Part shown: positions 25,381 through 35,559 of the stretch, in pieces
Layout of the letters: each line of letters opens with the position of its first letter
Numbering within the stretch: position 1 is the first letter of the stretch
NCBI GenBank assembly: GCA_038030265.1
Contig: CM075939.1
Location: forward strand, 18,705,253 to 18,769,252
Direction of reading: 5' to 3'
Length of the DNA: 64,000 nt
Source: Corythucha ciliata
Lineage: Eukaryota > Arthropoda > Insecta > Hemiptera > Tingidae
Program-made: the position numbers and the translations under genes
The notes under the pieces: model-generated
Seen by the model: the letters and a program-made list of their open reading frames with translations, nothing else
Told to the model about the DNA's origin: nothing
Database searches by the model: none

Positions 25381-26574
25381 CATGAGGTGAATTGATTGCT
25401 TTATCATGCTGTTTTTCTACGTACAGCGGAACTACCACTATGTCTGGGAACAGTAGCAAAACTATCCTCCCGCATTTGTGTCGCACATCGCATTATGTTG
25501 GGTTGCATGTGGTACCTTCTTATAAAAAGCTATAAAGATTTTGCAAAGTGATTGTAGCTAGTTTCCATCCTCCACCACATCATTGTTTTCCAAAACTCCT
25601 TTTGACGCTTTAATGACAAGAATTATTACACGCAGAAGCGGTTCTCCGGTTTTCCTCTCAGCTTCTTTTGTTTCTTTATGAAAGAACAATAGCGACATGG
25701 AAATGGAAACTAATTAGTTTCTCATTTCTAAATGTTCCTTATGCCTTAAGGGAAGTTGTTTGAAATAAATTCTATGCGAGCGAATTTCAAGACCATGAAA
25801 TGCTGGTTAGGGGGGGGGGGAGCTTGTGTCTAATTTCTAATTTCAATTCAAGAAAATTAAGCCCGTCGCTGACGTGACTAAGAGAAAGGGGTGCGTGAAA
25901 GAGGAAATAAAAATAAAAAGAGGAGATAATGAGAGGTTGAGAGAAGAAATTCGAAAACAATTCCAATTTCACGGTCTGATGTACACACCTACAAAATTCA
26001 ACCGCTTGTTGTCAGACTAGCAAATCTTGATAAAGTCGGCCCTTTACCGCTATAAGGTATTAGCAAATGAATGAGTAAAGAAGGGTGGGAGGGGGATTTA
26101 CCACTGAATATCCACGACCGTCAGACATAATAACAATTTGTATCCGATAATACCAATGAGGATGTACCAAAAGGCTAGTTTGCGTTGGAAATAGACGAGA
26201 ACTGTGCAATAATTAACTGCCGAATTAGTTTAAACTCTTAAGCCTCCCCGAAGGTCGGTGGTGGGCTTTTAAAAAAAAAAAAACAAATGTGGGCAGATCC
26301 CCGTCTTGTGTGCACTCAAGGGCTCAATGGCACCGCCGCATCAATATTCTAGCCTGTTCGAGCTGGTATGGAGTTTGAGAGATTGTCTTCGAAATGCGTC
26401 TAATGGCACTCCTGTTTGCCACTGTGATGAATTGCAGTGTTTGTCCGTAATACTGTGAGCTATCTAAAATGATGCTGATGGTTCAATGCGAAAATAAAAC
26501 TCTCTGAAACCACAAATGATTTTTAAGTAGGTACAGCGAAACACACACAAACAATCCCCCCGACAAACGCTATG
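25381..26574. other. Non-coding intron sequence
   Basis: AT-rich with G- and A-homopolymers (about 25810 and 26270). No gene seen. Confidence 0.45.
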
Positions 26575-26843
26575 GGGCGTATTCAGAAACCAACCTTAAC
26601 CTTTTCATCTCCTTTAAGCGCTTCAAAACAGGAGACACCTTTTTATAAACCATCAAGCCGCCTTCACAAGCAAGCTTTAAACAGCTGAGCTGTGGGCTTC
26701 AACCAATCAGAGTGCTCCGCGCTGTGTACTCGGAGCGCTCTGATTGGTTGAAGCCCACAGCTCAGCTTTTTAAAGCTTGCATGTGAAGGGGGCTTCAGAT
26801 TTTTCAAATCCTTTAGTTAAAGATGAGTTTCTGAATACGGCCC
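26575..26843. mobile_element. Foldback element with long inverted arms and a TATG duplication
   Basis: The termini are GGGCGTATTCAGAAAC and, in reverse complement, GGGCCGTATTCAGAAAC. TATG flanks both ends (26571-26574 and 26844-26847). The inner arms are long: CAGCTGAGCTGTGGGCTTC, then AACCAATCAGAG, at 26680-26712 pairs perfectly with CTCTGATTGGTT and its continuation at 26738-26768. The transcript would form a near-perfect hairpin. It is non-coding. Confidence 0.8.
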
Positions 26844-27477
26844 TATGACTTGAAATAAAAAATTGCGCAATAAATTCGTGCAATAATTTGTTTCACAATA
26901 TATTATGCTTATTTTACTGTGCAACCCACAAACGTTCAATTTTATTGGGCAACCCCTAGTTTGCGCAATATTTATTGCACGTGTACGGGCCGCCATATCA
27001 ACGAAACGTGTAATTAGGCTTATTACTTCGTTGGACGAGCCACGTAGTGATGTCATAATTGGGGCACCCTAAAGAAGGAATTCGAGCATAGGAGAATGAC
27101 AGTTGAAAGGATTTTTCCATAAATATTTTCTTATAGCAATGCTCACAGCGTTATCGATGGTACCACGGCATCACAACTTTTGACCTTATTGCTCAGAATT
27201 ATCATCTTCGAACAACGGCCGAATCTTATATTTATAATTAGGGCCATGTGATGTAACAGCATGATTTTTACTTCCATGTTCCCGTAGGAAAAAATAAGTA
27301 TGTAGGTGGTGTTTGTGAAAGAAACCCGAGTCCGAGATGAGTTCATATTCATGATAGACAACCTCAGAAAGGTTGAAAACGCCCCCAGAAACTGATGTTG
27401 ATGGCAAAATAAAGGTTCGTATCTCCCAGTTAATAAGATGTATATAACAGAACTGTTCAAAAAACAGGAATAATAGT

Positions 27478-27600
27478 ATATTATATACCGAGGGAGTAAA
27501 GGAGTGGTTTATTTTCTGAGAGACAAATTTATCGGCACGAGCGAAGCGAGGGCCGTAATGTCTCGAGGAAAATAAACTGATTTACTCCTAAGTTATATAC
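27478..27600. repeat. Short palindromic element
   Basis: TATATACC...GAGTAAAGGAGTGG, then TTTATTTTC, on the left is matched in reverse complement by GAAAATAAACTGATTTACTCC...GTTATATA on the right. The centre reads CACGAGCGAAGCGAGGG. Imperfect pairing over about 50 bases per arm. Confidence 0.5.
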
Positions 27601-27760
27601 ATAACTTTATGTACAACCGGAATCGACCAAAAGTCCACGTTAACTAGGTGGGCCAGAAATGAATCTCAACAGTTAGCATTGTCTGGCTCCCCCTAAGAGA
27701 GTTCATGAAAGTTAGCGTTAAAGAAACCCGTATTATCAATTTTCCTCTATCACAGAAACT

Positions 27761-27766
27761 TTATTA
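27761..27766 (-). promoter_or_regulatory. Candidate polyadenylation signal of the recombinase gene
   Basis: AATAAA on the minus strand, about 60 bases after the recombinase stop codon at 27826-27828. No other canonical AATAAA lies between the stop and this point. Confidence 0.5.
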
Positions 27767-27825
27767 TCCTGTTTTTTTTTTTAAAGTTAGTATGCATAAT
27801 AAACAAACGGGGTAAGCACAATATT

Positions 27826-28976
27826 TCAGTCAATTTTGATATTAATTTGACAGTTATTACAATTAGTAATCGTGATTGCAGGGGCGACTGAGCTCGTCCT
27901 TCTTTCCGAGTGAGTTATAGCGACGTGCTCTTCTTCTTTGGGTTCCTCAGTTATTTCCATCGTGCTGGGTCCCGGAATGCTTTCGAGCCCGACAATTCTT
28001 CTTGCAGTTTCCTCCTTCTGTACCATGGAATTCTCGACATACCCTTCGGCGACACTGGAAGACCTCCATCCTCCACGGCGTTTCAGAGTTAACAGATCGC
28101 CACCCGACTCGACCAACAAGGTCGCCGAAGTCCGCCGAAAACAATGATTGGTATATCTTTCGGGGTCTTTCAAATTGAGGTATTTCGCAATTGTTTGAGG
28201 GATTTTTCCGAGTGTATTTTTGCCGACAGGCTGTGTGCTGCACTTGCCGTTTTTGTAGAAAACAAAAAAACGGTCGTGAGGCGTGTGTCCCGGGCGAAGC
28301 TTTGCGTATGTCCGATATAATTCCAGATAATTGCTTTTGTCGACAATTTTAAAAATCCGGTCTATTTTAGTATTTGTTTTGTTGATCGTAACAACGAGGG
28401 AAGATCCTAAGTCTTCGATGTCGTTAGTTCTCAAGTTCACCAGTTCGTCCGATCGGCATGCCCCGCAAACTCCTATTATTGTGGCTACCTATTATTGTGG
28501 AAGGTAAAAAGTAAAATTAATTATTACCTATTGATCATCAAGTATACTGAATTTTATACCTTCAGTAGTAAGAACTGGCCGGGTTCCGATTTGTCGATGA
28601 ACTCTTCTACTTGGTCTCTCGTCAAAGTTTTTGATTTTTTTGGTCTGTAATCCGACGATTGTCTTTTTAAAAAGGCGAGCAGTTTGGCATATTTCGAGAT
28701 GTCTATTCCGTCGTAGAGATGAAGGGTGGACCTCAACATTGAATACCGTGTCCACAAGGTTGATGCTTTGTGGATCTTAGATTTTTTTGCGAAATATGCG
28801 ACGAGGACGTGTTCCGTAGAGCTCGTAACTCCGGTTTCATCGCACCATTTTTTAACTTCTGCGTACGTTTTCTTGTACACATGGTTGGATTTTTCTGGGA
28901 GTAAATTGGAAATAACACCCTGAGCTTCCACGAGAAGATCAGGCGGGGTGAATTCGTCTGTGGCCGCTTCACTCAT
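27826..28976 (-). CDS. Crypton-like tyrosine recombinase, two exons
   Basis: Exon 1 is 28976-28560 (139 codons). A 71-bp intron, GTATAA to AATAG, spans 28559-28489. Exon 2 is 28488-27826, giving 359 residues with no internal stop. Splicing is inferred because exon 1 ends FLLLK and exon 2 continues VATIIGVCGACRSDEL, a typical recombinase helix with the first catalytic arginine (R151). Further catalytic positions are H254 and R257 (HCFRR), W280 (GGWRS) in the usual His/Trp slot, and the nucleophile Y289 (EGYVE). Residues 20-120 resemble the helical core-binding domain. The C-tail ends in a Cys/Asn motif, ITNCNNCQINI. Such recombinases cut and rejoin DNA through a phosphotyrosine link. Cryptons are eukaryotic transposons built on this enzyme. 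The gene lies antisense in the 39-kb DIP intron. Element ends are not identified, so it could be a live transposon or a host-retained gene. Confidence 0.82.
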
Positions 28977-30692
28977 TGCTTCCGTTCAAACGTCCTAGTA
29001 AACATTTTTTTTTAAGCAATAGTTTTTACTAGTTACTAAACGAAAAAAATTCATTAAATACATTTAAATTAATAAAGTGCATACCTTTTTCTTTAACAAA
29101 AACCGGGTGACTGCGGCGTGCCGGGGGTTCTCGAAATGACAGATGAAAGAAGACAATTGACAGGTCAGAGTTGCCAACATAAATTCAACAAATTACTGCT
29201 CCAATTTTGCAATTTTCAATTTTTCACAGTTGGCACCTGTAGCCCTTACTCCCTCAAAAAACGGGAAAATAAAGTTGGTGATTCCCTAGGAAGTAATGAG
29301 CAGGCTTACCAGCAAATTTTGATACAGATAAACATCCCTTTACTGTCAGGTTGTACATAAAAATTGTGTATATCTGTGTGAGTCCGGTATCTGAATAACG
29401 CGTATTCAAGCGTTCCTATCATCAAATAATTCTGAGCAATAAGGTCCAACATGGCTATCTGTATGCTAGCTATTAATGCCGATAAAACAAGCAGTATAGC
29501 TGCCTAGTTTGTTTGACGTTGTATAAATAGTAACCAATACGAAATACATAACATGACCGAGCATCACCGTTTATATGCTTCTTTTTTGAAGGGAAGATAA
29601 TAATAAATTCACACATTGGGTTCTTTTGAACGCTCCAGAGAAAGTTCTCTCTCCGGTATTTTGTTTCTTTCCTAGCCTTCACAAACTTATTATTTTGTCT
29701 TTCAGCGAACAAATCTAATGGATGAGCTCTTATTATCACGCGAAACAACTACCTGTTACCGGGATGGATAAAATCTCAAAAACGGTGAGAGGTGGGAAGA
29801 GATAAGGATTTGAAAGAAAGAAAATTTCCTCTTTTCTCCAGACAAGAGGATTATATTTGCGGGAAAGGATTGTGCTACAGCGCATAGATTATTTAATACC
29901 CCGCTGGTTTATTGATTAGAAATTTCACGAGAGACCTATTAGCACCTAAATAATTTGAAACGTCAGTTTGGCCTTAAATTAAACTTTCCCCGTGAAAGTG
30001 AAACTAAAGTAGAATTATCCCCGTGGTATAAATTTATTATTATGATCACTCATGCTGGGCCTCCTAATAACTGTTATCAAGTTTAACGTAATAAATGTAA
30101 CAGAAAATTAGAAATTCAGTAAGTAATAGTGGCGTGCATGTGCTTACAGTACAGGGGGAGGATTACTCCAGCAACACACCATGCATTTAGATAACTCGCT
30201 AAATGCGTGTGTATAGTCTAAAAATTGGCTCTGAGAAACACGCAGGCTTTGCTGTCACAGTTCATATTTTTTTTAAGTATGAGATCAATAACAATAGTTA
30301 CAACTATTATTATATAATGATAATGAAACAGGAGAAAATTAGGTTCGATAAAATAGCATTTTTATGCACGCGGCCTCAGGTGCGTTTCTTCAAAGGCGTT
30401 ATTATTGTAATCCGAAACAAAGTAGTTAAAATTATGTTCATGAGTGAAGAAAGCCAGAAAGGCTCCAAATTCCTGCCGTGTAAGCTCATAAGAGGATGTA
30501 CCCACTGAATTCTGTCAGACCTCATGTGTTTCTTAATCTTTTTGTAGAGGAGCAGCATAGCGACGGGAATGACTAGTCAATTTCATTCACTGAAATACAG
30601 TCTCACAAAATTAAGCCTTGGAAACGTGTTAATTTTTGCGTTCGAAAAAATGTCGCATCACTTATTTACTCGAAGTTAAAGAACGTGCAGTC
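28977..30692. other. Upstream flank of the recombinase gene and non-coding intron sequence
   Basis: I see no terminal inverted repeats, as expected if this is a Crypton. The putative promoter would lie just above 28976, where the sequence is A/T-rich (29000-29100). Nothing else is recognised. Confidence 0.45.
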
Positions 30693-30695
30693 TTA

Positions 30696-30811
30696 GGCCC
30701 ATTTTCACCAACAAAATTGATCTCGTTTAAAGTTGATTTAAAGCCAATATATAGCGACCCATATGAATTTTAGTTGATGATCTTGGTTTAAGAAGTTGGT
30801 GAAATCGGGCC
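30696..30811. mobile_element. PIF/Harbinger-like MITE with TTA duplication
   Basis: 116 bp with termini GGCCCATTTTCACCAAC and, in reverse complement, GGCCCGATTTCACCAAC. TTA flanks both ends (30693-30695 and 30812-30814). A 3-bp TTA/TAA duplication is characteristic of PIF/Harbinger. Subterminal sequences around TTGATCTCGTTTAAAGTTGA also pair partly. Non-coding. Confidence 0.82.
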
Positions 30812-31406
30812 TTAGTATGTAACAACAGTCCCAGGGGCCCCCGATCAAAACGTGGGGCTTTAGTAAGAATGAAGGCATGTCGCGTCGGGGGGTATAACCC
30901 TTTATAGCGATCCTACTTCCTACCTCCTGCCATCATTCACCCTACGCTTCAAAGCTCTCCAGTGAGCAATTTTGAAAAAATATGCAAAGAGAAACCCGAT
31001 AGTAGAGAGATTTTTGAAAAGAGCTCAGCTAACGCTAACGTTAACGCTGATCACATTTCAACCAACGAAATGTTTACTACCCTAGAAACGCGAACACAAA
31101 AATTAACTTTAGCGTTTACGGGACTGGTAGCAAAATCTCTCCAATGAACGAGAACTTTCTGGATACTTTTTAGGGAAAGACAACGATTAAAAAAATGGTC
31201 CAGTCTCCGTTTCGATGCAATATAAGACGATTACCTGCTGGTGAGTCTCCCAGCGTCACTTTCGTTCACGCACACAAACACAGTCACCTGTCTTTGTATT
31301 AATCCTTATTTTAAACAGGTTGAGCTAGATTGTGATGAAAGGGAAAACACTTTAATTTTGTACCTTTCATTTAATTTATACGTTTAATAATGGATATTGT
31401 AAGTAA

Positions 31407-31545
31407 GATCGCTTAAACTACGATGGTTAGTAAGTAATGCATGCATAAACTGTATAGCCGTAGGAGCCTACATTGTCTGTCTTTCCTCGTTGAGATGCGT
31501 CAAAAACGAACCGATGTCAGCTGCTCGCCATCTTCAGCGTCTTGA
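31407..31545. repeat. Half-copy of the 61.6-kb foldback family
   Basis: TCGCTTAAACTACGATGGTT, then AGTAAGTAATGCATGCAT, then TAGCCGTAGGAGCCTAC, then AAAACGAACCG, is about 90 percent identical by eye to one arm of the foldback at 61615-61830. Here it is single, not palindromic, so it may resemble the ancestral unit. Confidence 0.7.
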
Positions 31546-31657
31546 AGTACAACTGAAACTTTTGTAATGCATGGGGGCAACGCACTGGCCCTAAAAATCT
31601 AAAAAAGGTGGTCCGGAAAACTGTGGCCATCCCAAATTCGGCAACCACCTGACGAAC

Positions 31658-32281
31658 TTAACTGCGCCTCCGGCGTACTCCAATCCCCCAGGAAATGCAA
31701 GATCCCCTCGCCATCATCTCAGTATAAAAGTGCCCGAGACGCGTATCTCGTGGCTCTTTGTCTCTCTTTCGTTTTCTCTTCACGGTCGCAGTCAGAAGGT
31801 GTTGTGGTGAGTTCCTTTCTTTTTCCTTTCCTATCTTTCCCTTTGGTTCAAGAGGTTGGATTGATAATTTTAAAGTACGCAGTTCTGCGTACTTGACCAG
31901 TGTGTCCCAATTTTTTCCATTAAGGTAATCTAACATTTCATCGCGCGATAAGTCTTGTTTCTGGAAGCAGAGGGTTCTAATTTCTCTCAAAATTGGGCAT
32001 TGACACAGAAAATGATACACATCCTCTTTTTCATTAAAATTACAAAGCGAACATTGCTTATCCTCTTTCCCGAAAGCGTATCCATTTAGGTACATGACTT
32101 CCCTTCTCAATTTGAAAATCCAGCGTATTGCCTTGCTTTTCATACTGCTCGACATATAGTCGCAATCATAATCTAGCTGCTTGTACAAAAGGTGGTTATT
32201 ACTATGTTGCGCTTTCGCATAGAAATAATTTTTGTAATAATAGGACGCCGAATAAGAAATAACATTATCCCGCCATAGCAA
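31658..32281 (-). pseudogene. LINE ORF2 C-terminal fragment (third LINE type)
   Basis: A 207-codon open frame on the minus strand with no reverse transcriptase core. Its middle matches the C-terminal domain of non-LTR retrotransposon ORF2: RWIFKLRREVMYLNGYAFG, then CSLCNFNEKEDVYHFLCQC. The second stretch is the C-x2-C ... H-x4-C cluster that follows RT or RNase H in many LINEs. The tail is basic (KRKRKRDKEPRD). It looks like a 5'-truncated insertion preserving only the end of the ORF; the 3' UTR would lie towards 31560. The frame is still open, so the insertion may be fairly young. It is unlikely to be a host gene, but a small captured zinc-knuckle protein cannot be excluded. Confidence 0.68.
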
Positions 32282-32437
32282 CCGCTTTTTGCGGCATTTT
32301 CACACTACTTCGGAATACGGCCCCAGCTTCGTTATCCATCCCCGAGCTCACGTGCTGCTTCTACCAGAACACAGAATTTTAGAAAAAAAAAATCACTGTG
32401 TAGTGTTTGCAGCATCTATACGGCCCGTAGTAGTTAA

Positions 32438-32578
32438 GCCCCGCTCAGAAATCATTATGCTATATGCGTCTGTGGAGTCTATGCATCCTATAAAAATGCT
32501 GCATTTTTGATGGGAAAAAATTTGCTTGGTTGCACATGCTCCACAGACGCGGAGCGCGGGAAAATTGTGCATGGGGTC
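32438..32578. mobile_element. Foldback MITE, copy 2, with candidate TAA duplication
   Basis: The arms contain ATGCGTCTGTGGAGTC and TGCTCCACAGACGCG. The termini are GCCCCGCTCAG and GCATGGGGTC. TAA occurs at 32435-32437 and 32579-32581. The loop contains AAAATGCTGCATTTTTGATG, matching the copy at 11.3 kb. Confidence 0.7.
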
Positions 32579-32672
32579 TAATATTTTTGATGTGAGTGAA
32601 CAAACCGATCTATCGGCATGATGCTGGTAGTACGAGAGTTCATCTCTAAGTGGACGGACTATATATAAATAT

Positions 32673-32690
32673 TGTTGTTGTTGTTGTTGT
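32673..32690. repeat. (TTG)n microsatellite
   Basis: Six to seven TTG triplets at the end of a T-rich segment. Confidence 0.85.
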
Positions 32691-32735
32691 TTTAATGTTC
32701 CTTGCCTCTTGCGGTCGGTAATACTGTACAAATCA

Positions 32736-32874
32736 GGGGGCCTATTCTCTAACAATAAGCAATATTTTTTTCGCCAGCCATGTGTCTATTTCATTCATTT
32801 GTTTGAAGAATATTAATGAAATAAACATATGACTGCGAAAAAGCTATTGCTTCGGAGTTAGAGAATAGGCCCCC
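32736..32874. mobile_element. Small MITE with GC-capped inverted ends
   Basis: The termini are GGGGGCCTATTCTCTAAC and, in reverse complement, GGGGGCCTATTCTCTAACTC, with a further paired AGCAATA subterminal block. The middle is AT-rich. The target duplication is not clear. Confidence 0.7.
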
Positions 32875-32879
32875 AGGAT

Positions 32880-34640
32880 TCACGGGGCTTGATAATTATT
32901 ATCTGTTACATACACTTATAATGAGAACCCAGCTGATGTCACTCCTACGTTTCATGAGCCGCTGAATCCAACAAGAAACAGGTTGTTGGCGCTCTGATCA
33001 CTGAAATATTGATAAGGAGAAATTGATGGAAGTCGGATACGCGATGGGTTTGCTCGGTGAATTCCATTCCTAAGCTGTCATTTGTATGAAATCAGAGAGG
33101 AGAGTGGATTTAGCTTTGTTATAAGGTTTCTTCTGGGAAAGTGGAATTGATTGCAAACGAGACCGTAAGAGTCACTCTATCATTAATCATCTCCGATTAT
33201 TGCAGTATTTCATTGGCGCTAGTTTGCTTCTAGAAGCGATAAATCATTCGCGATGGTGGTGGGAAGGTTTACATTTCACAACTTTTTTTTCCAGTCATCT
33301 AAAAGTTTATTAAGTGCTTTTGAATGCGAAATTTGCTTGCTTTTTCGCTGCATTACTCATTCATGACCATTTTTAACTTGGAACGATCCAATTTTTCATT
33401 AATTTTATTAGTGAGAAAACTTCCTCCCTAAGGATGCATTTCGGTACGATGATTTCAATCTTTTAAACCAAACAGTGAATGAAGGCCCTATCGAAGGCCG
33501 ATTCCAGGACTTGGACCTTATTCCACTCCAGTCTCCCAAGTGTCTTAGCACGTTTGCCGTAACTACCTTTCCCTTTAACTCACACTCTCGCCTCATCACT
33601 CACTCAAAACACAGAGTGAAACTTCTTCACCTCTTCTACTAAATCAATTCCCTTTACTCGTACACTCCTCTAACCTCTCAGATTAAATTATGCTGTCGCT
33701 ATGTCAGGAATAATGGATTTTCAACGATTTACCTTATTTTTCCCCCTAACGAACTCGACGCATGCACGATAAAGATTATCGATATTATTCCAATTCAGCA
33801 ACTCACTGATGGCAGTATAGAATATGTTCGCTAACAAGTGAATTTTTGACGGCCATTCGACAATTACAGTCGAAAGTGAAATTACCGGTCTGTGAGTGTA
33901 AGAGAAAACGGAGGGAAGAAGCTTTCCCAATTACTCTAACAAGGAACATGCGTATTATACAGGTACCCATTCATTCAAAAATTTCAGTGATAATTTTAAT
34001 AATAATAATAATCTGCCAGCCAATGCAAATAGATAACTCTATTAGTAAGAGCCTTCCATTCATAGAATAATAATTACAGTACCAACGTATATAGGTACGA
34101 AAGGGACACTCGTAATAAAGACGTTTGTTGGTAGGTTTGACACAGATAGCATTCTTCATGCTGGCGGGGGGGGGAGGGCTGTTATTAGGCCGTGGCACGT
34201 TATTTTACGCCGGGTTCAAGCGGACTCCAATACGGACAACAATAGTATGAGTTGACTTTGGCAGACCAGCTTGTAACTTCCAAGTATCTGCACGGGTACG
34301 TCTCAAACTGATTACACCGCGTTTACATGAGAGGCAGTCAAGGGCGGATCTGGGACCTCTCTCAGGGGGGGAGGGGGTGTAATCGAAACCCCTTCCTTCT
34401 CCCAGTACACCTCCACCACCTGCCCACTAACCCCTTCCCCATGTTTTGAGAGATTTTCCAAGCTCCGGGGGGGGGGGGGTAATTCTGCTGTCCTTCCCCC
34501 CCCTTAGATCCACCTATGGAATCAGTCAGGCAGTACTCATATCAGAATTTTGTTACGATCCAACAACTTGGCAACCCCATCCCTATTGGAATAGTACGAG
34601 TAGAGTTTTGCAAAAACTCTGAATTGGAGTCTAATAATGA
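32880..34640. other. Non-coding intron sequence
   Basis: AT-rich. It has G-runs at about 34165 and 34470, and a C-rich block at about 34390-34510. A GGGCGGATCTGGGA motif near 34335 and its partial complement near 34505 hint at another degraded element. No gene seen. Confidence 0.45.
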
Positions 34641-34645
34641 GGTGT

Positions 34646-34728
34646 GTAGATTTTTAAGAAAATGTCTCGTTCACAGGGCTTGTAAGCGGTGTAAGCACGG
34701 TGAACGAGACGTTTTCCTAAAAATTTAC
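34646..34728. repeat. Compact perfect-stem hairpin
   Basis: The left arm 34646-34674 and right arm 34700-34728 pair at all but about three of 29 positions (core GTCTCGTTCAC / GTGAACGAGAC), with a 25-base loop. The size and shape resemble a pre-miRNA or a very short MITE. The sequence alone does not decide. Confidence 0.6.
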
Positions 34729-34976
34729 AGCTTACTGGACGTTCACGGTTTTGCTTCTACAGAAGAAAATTCTAATAATTAGGTATTTACTAGTCAACAA
34801 TTGTGAAAATCGTACTAATTTATTTTTGTTTTATTCGTATTTGAGTAATTTTTTATTTAGTAATAGAATTTGACTAACGATGCTTCACTGATTCTCTGAT
34901 TACATTATACAAACAAAGAGGCAACCATCATATCAGTTTACCATCATAAGCATTATGCTTTTTGAATTTGTGGATA

Positions 34977-35388
34977 ACATGGAGGTAGGAGAACAAGTGG
35001 AGGGAGTGAAACGCATTTTTCGTGAAGCCGGTCGCCATTACTACACTCCATCTGTTATCAGGTCTCACCCAACAAAAACATTAGGCCCGTTCCATTGTTT
35101 CGCAAGTGCTATACTTTTGAAGAAAATCATCTGATTTCATTCAATTTTTCAGAATAAGTCAATGAAATCACATGGTTTTCTACACTAGTGTAGCAATAGC
35201 ACTAGCGAAACAATGGAACGGATCCATTGACCATTTGATACTTGATCAGTGAAAAAGTGATAAATTCCCCTCCCGTTCTCTCTCGGTGAATGATAACAGT
35301 GGGTGTGTAATGGCGGAAAACCCTGCTTCACAACATGTTTCTACAATAAAAAAGCCTTTCTCTCTCTCCACTTGTTCCTACCTCTATG
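34977..35388. mobile_element. MITE family A/B, copy A, interrupted by another MITE
   Basis: The inverted ends are ACATGGAGGTAGG and CCTACCTCTATG, followed inward by AACAAGTGGAGGGAGTGAAA and CTCTCTCTCTCCACTTGTT. GTGGATA lies at both 34970-34976 and 35389-35395, a candidate 7-bp duplication. Copy B is inverted at about 57987-58249 and lacks the internal insertion at 35083-35225, so the two copies give filled and empty states. Confidence 0.8.
35083..35225. mobile_element. 143-bp MITE nested in copy A, 3-bp ATT duplication
   Basis: The termini are AGGCCCGTTCCATTGTTTCG and, in reverse complement, GGATCCGTTCCATTGTTTCG. ATT occurs on each side (35080-35082 and 35226-35228). The uninterrupted sibling at 58.1 kb reads, in the same orientation, AACAAAAACATTGACAATTT with a single ATT, which fixes the insertion boundaries exactly. 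Confidence 0.88.
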
Positions 35389-35406
35389 GTGGATATAGTT
35401 TCAATG

Positions 35407-35557
35407 AGCCGTATGAATAAAAAAGAGCATGCCCTTATGCTCGCATTTTTCAAGCATTATTATGGTCAACAATTGAGAATAAAAATCATCAGTTTCATTC
35501 ATAAAGAGATGAGCACAATTGAAGTATAAGGTCATGCTCTTTTTTATTCATCAGGCT
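35407..35557. mobile_element. Foldback MITE with 29-bp inverted ends
   Basis: The left end AGCCGTATGAATAAAAAAGA continues GCATGCCCTTAT. The right end, in reverse complement, is AGCCTGATGAATAAAAAAGA continuing GCATGACCTTAT. It lies directly between copy A and the satellite block. Confidence 0.7.
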
Positions 35558-35559
35558 AG

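Noticed and set aside
34336..34520. hAT-like element with GGGCGGATCT ends and an AGGCAGT(C/A) duplication
   Set aside because: The ends do not mirror one another at the positions required by the flanking repeat, so the match may be chance.
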